Below, in pieces: positions 32,158-33,829 of a stretch of 33,829 bases of DNA. The notes beneath the pieces were generated by a model, which made no database searches, had not been told where the DNA came from, and worked only from the letters and a program-made list of their open reading frames with translations. Positions within the stretch are counted from its first letter, which is position 1; each line of letters starts with the position of its first letter. Source of the DNA: Acidimicrobiaceae bacterium (lineage in GTDB: Bacteria; Actinomycetota; Acidimicrobiia; Acidimicrobiales; RAAP-2); the NCBI GenBank assembly GCA_027306755.1, contig DAHUZE010000047.1:1-33829 (forward strand), written 5' to 3'. The translations under genes and the position numbers were made by a program.

Positions 32158-32797
32158 GGGCGGCGGGTCCGGCTGGCTGCGCCCCCGCCCCCGCCCCCGC
32201 CCCCGCCCCCTGGCCGGCCGCCCGCACCGCGCCCAGGGCCATGGCTTGCAAGAGGGCGGCCATCTCGGGGCGCGCCAGGCGCGCCGAGTGCGGCGTGGAG
32301 TTGACCAGTCCGAAGGCGGCGTGGGTGGCCGCCACCGCGGTGCCGCCGTCGCAGGGGGCGACCCGGGCCACCACCCCGGCCCACACCTCCACGTAGCGCT
32401 GCTGCAAGGCCCTCACCTGGCGGCGCTCCGCCGAACCGAGGCTGGCCAGGTCCCGGGTCTGGACACTGATCACGTCGGCGTTGTCCAGGGCGAACTCGAC
32501 GTGCCAGGCCACCAGCGACCGGAGCGCGGCGTCCGGATCGCTCGCCCCGGCAACGCGGGTCCGGCCCCCGTCGAGCAGGCGCTGGCTCACCTCCACCAGC
32601 AGTTCGGAGAGGATCGCCTCCTTCGAGCGGAAATGGCGGTAAAGGGCGGGCCCCGAGACGCCGGCTGCCGCCCCCAGGTCGTCGACGGACACGCCGTGGA
32701 AACCCCTCCTGGCGAACAGGGGGGCAGCGGCAACCAGGATCTGGCGGCGGCGCGGGCTCGTGCGGTCGCGCCGGGCGGGAGCCCTCGCTGGCGTCAC
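32126..32797 (-). CDS. TetR-family regulator of the acyl-CoA carboxylase unit
   Basis: A 223-residue DNA-binding regulator. The helix-turn-helix reads [20 protein letters not shown], then [28 protein letters not shown] (residues ~15-63). The ligand domain follows ([26 protein letters not shown]). The tail has a (Gly-Ala)5 run from a GCCCCC repeat. It diverges from the carboxylase beta gene with a 20-bp palindrome between, so autoregulation and control of the carboxylase by an acyl-CoA are likely; this is inference from context. The start is GTG 32797, exactly 7 nt after a TAGCGT -10. The 3' end runs 32 bp into katG on the other strand. Confidence 0.88.
   Translation of the reverse strand: MTPARAPARRDRTSPRRRQILVAAAPLFARRGFHGVSVDDLGAAAGVSGPALYRHFRSKEAILSELLVEVSQRLLDGGRTRVAGASDPDAALRSLVAWHVEFALDNADVISVQTRDLASLGSAERRQVRALQQRYVEVWAGVVARVAPCDGGTAVAATHAAFGLVNSTPHSARLARPEMAALLQAMALGAVRAAGQGAGAGAGAGAQPAGPAALTRGRSGPAA
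32181..32210 (+). repeat. Hexanucleotide repeat (GCCCCC)5 in the TetR gene
   Basis: Five perfect tandem GCCCCC units. On the coding (-) strand they give alternating Gly-Ala near the C-terminus. Slippage by whole units keeps the frame. Confidence 0.95.
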
Positions 32798-32804
32798 CGG
32801 CGCA

Positions 32805-32810
32805 ACGCTA
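32805..32810 (-). promoter_or_regulatory. -10 box for leaderless tetR mRNA
   Basis: TAGCGT on the - strand ends 7 nt before GTG 32797 and lies 7 bp from the palindromic operator. Confidence 0.5.
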
Positions 32811-32817
32811 GCGGATC

Positions 32818-32837
32818 ATGCTAACGATCGCTAACAT
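32818..32837. promoter_or_regulatory. Palindromic TetR operator overlapping the carboxylase -10
   Basis: The 20-bp element runs ATGCTAACGA-TCGCTAACAT and matches its own reverse complement at 16 of 20 positions; it also contains GCTAAC twice as a direct repeat. Its right end is the -10 TAACAT (32832-32837), which ends 7 nt before ATG 32845. A TetR dimer bound here would block the carboxylase gene and crowd its own promoter. Confidence 0.7.
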
Positions 32838-32844
32838 GGCGGGG

Positions 32845-33829
32845 ATGGCGCTGGCGACGCAGGCCCCGTACCCCCGGCTGCGCTCCTCGGCGGACCCGGC
32901 CGGAGAGGAGTTCTCCCGCAACGCCGCCCACCACCGGCGGCTGGCCGCCGAGCTGGCGGCTCGCCTGGAGGCATCAGCCGCCGGCGGCCCCGATGCGGCC
33001 CGCCGGCGCCACGTGGAGCGGGGGAAGCTGCTGCCGCGCCAGCGCCTGGCCCTGCTGCTCGACACCGCGTCCCCCTTCCTGGAGCTGTCGCCGCTGGCGG
33101 CCACCGGCTGCTACGGCGACGAGGCGCCGGCCGCCGGCATCATCTGCGGGGTAGGCCGCGTGTCCGGCCGCGAGTGCGTAGTGGTGGTGAACGACGCCAC
33201 CGTCAAGGGCGGCACCTACTACCCGCTCACCGTGAAGAAGCACCTGCGGGCCCAGGAGGTGGCGCAGGCCAACCGGCTGCCGTGCGTGTACCTGGTCGAC
33301 TCCGGCGGCGCCTTCCTGCCCGCCCAGGACGAGGTCTTCCCAGACCGGGACCATTTCGGGCGGATCTTCTACAACCAGGCGACGATGTCGCGCCTGGGGA
33401 TCGCCCAGATCGCCGCCGTGCTCGGCTCGTGCACGGCCGGCGGCGCGTACGTGCCGGCGATGAGCGACGAGGCCGTGATAGTGGCAGGCCAGGGGACGAT
33501 CTTTCTCGGGGGCCCGCCTCTGGTAAAGGCGGCGACAGGCGAGGTGGTGAGCGCGGAGGAGTTGGGCGGTGGCGAGCTGCACGCCCGGCGATCGGGGGTG
33601 ACCGACCATCTGGCCGCGGACGACTCCGAGGCGCTGGCGACGGTGAGGGCCATCGTGGCGACGTTGCCGCCGGCCCCGCCGCCGCCGTGGCCGGTGGCCG
33701 GCGTCGAGGATCCGGCGCGCGATCCCGGGGAGATATACGGCGTGGTCTCGGCCGACACCCGTGTCCCATACGACGTGCGGGAGGTCATCGCCCGGGTGGT
33801 GGATGGGAGCCGGTTCTTGGAGTTCAAGG
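32845..33829 (+). CDS. Acyl-CoA carboxylase beta subunit, methylcrotonyl-CoA type (truncated by window)
   Basis: Carboxyltransferase subunit of a biotin-dependent acyl-CoA carboxylase. About 328 residues are visible before the edge. [77 protein letters not shown] and [34 protein letters not shown] follow the MccB/AccD1 pattern closely. [17 protein letters not shown] and [27 protein letters not shown] complete the match. GGAFLP with QDEVFPD separates MCC-type from propionyl-CoA-type beta subunits, so leucine degradation is the likely pathway. The start is ATG 32845, 7 nt after TAACAT; the in-frame ATG 32836 lies inside that -10. It is probably repressed by the divergent TetR protein. The biotinylated alpha subunit should lie downstream, outside the window. 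Confidence 0.92.
   Translation, partial: MALATQAPYPRLRSSADPAGEEFSRNAAHHRRLAAELAARLEASAAGGPDAARRRHVERGKLLPRQRLALLLDTASPFLELSPLAATGCYGDEAPAAGIICGVGRVSGRECVVVVNDATVKGGTYYPLTVKKHLRAQEVAQANRLPCVYLVDSGGAFLPAQDEVFPDRDHFGRIFYNQATMSRLGIAQIAAVLGSCTAGGAYVPAMSDEAVIVAGQGTIFLGGPPLVKAATGEVVSAEELGGGELHARRSGVTDHLAADDSEALATVRAIVATLPPAPPPPWPVAGVEDPARDPGEIYGVVSADTRVPYDVREVIARVVDGSRFLEFK

Noticed and set aside
32181-32210. Phase-variable frameshift switch at (GCCCCC)5
   Set aside because: The unit length is six, so gain or loss of units keeps the reading frame; only tail length would vary.
1-33829. tRNA, rRNA, riboswitch or T-box leader
   Set aside because: I saw no cloverleaf or rRNA core sequence, and the two tRNA synthetase genes have no leader long enough for a T-box. 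A covariance-model search was not possible.

Overview
The window is GC-rich DNA (roughly 70 % by eye) from an actinobacterium. Supporting signs are the ValRS lineage, a divergent furA-like/katG pair, GTG and TTG starts, and many promoters of the form TANNNT-N7-ATG/GTG, which predict leaderless mRNAs. The last pattern and the gene mix would fit Acidimicrobiia or a relative, but that placement is inference.

Layout. Positions 1-4738 are housekeeping: truncated valS (-) diverging from cysS (+) across a 20-bp gap, a cold-shock gene, and an acyl-CoA dehydrogenase with its own operator-like repeat. Positions 4741-5759 are a small gene graveyard: an integrase N-terminal scrap, a frameshifted ribbon-helix-helix antitoxin, and a BrnT-like toxin gene broken by a one-base frameshift in front of an intact antitoxin gene. 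Positions 5985-12006 hold a membrane diguanylate cyclase with intact GGDEF and I-site, a DUF1003-like membrane protein, a decayed DinB-type gene, a TetR/MFS efflux pair with a palindromic operator, an AIM24 protein and a small helical protein.

Positions 12227-18693 are the most unusual part. One strong promoter leads into a processive family-2 glycosyltransferase fused to a degenerate EAL domain. It overlaps a membrane-anchored GH18 protein with two carbohydrate-binding modules, which is followed by a secreted GH18 paralogue with the same modules. This reads as a self-contained polysaccharide synthesis and remodelling locus. The polymer may be chitin-like (beta-1,4-GlcNAc), and the EAL domain may sense c-di-GMP; both are hypotheses.

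Positions 18706-28489 hold a FUSC-type membrane protein and a proline iminopeptidase-like hydrolase (-), a second DHA2 MFS transporter with a tandem-repeat tail, kynureninase and a Fur-family regulator (-) facing a nickel/cobalt permease, and a two-subunit 3-oxoacid CoA-transferase preceded by duplicated leader ORFs. Positions 28498-33829 hold a methyltransferase, a furA-like regulator diverging from katG, and a TetR regulator diverging from a truncated acyl-CoA carboxylase beta subunit, with a near-perfect palindrome between the last two. Fatty-acid and branched-chain acyl-CoA catabolism (dehydrogenase, CoA-transferase, carboxylase) recurs through the window.
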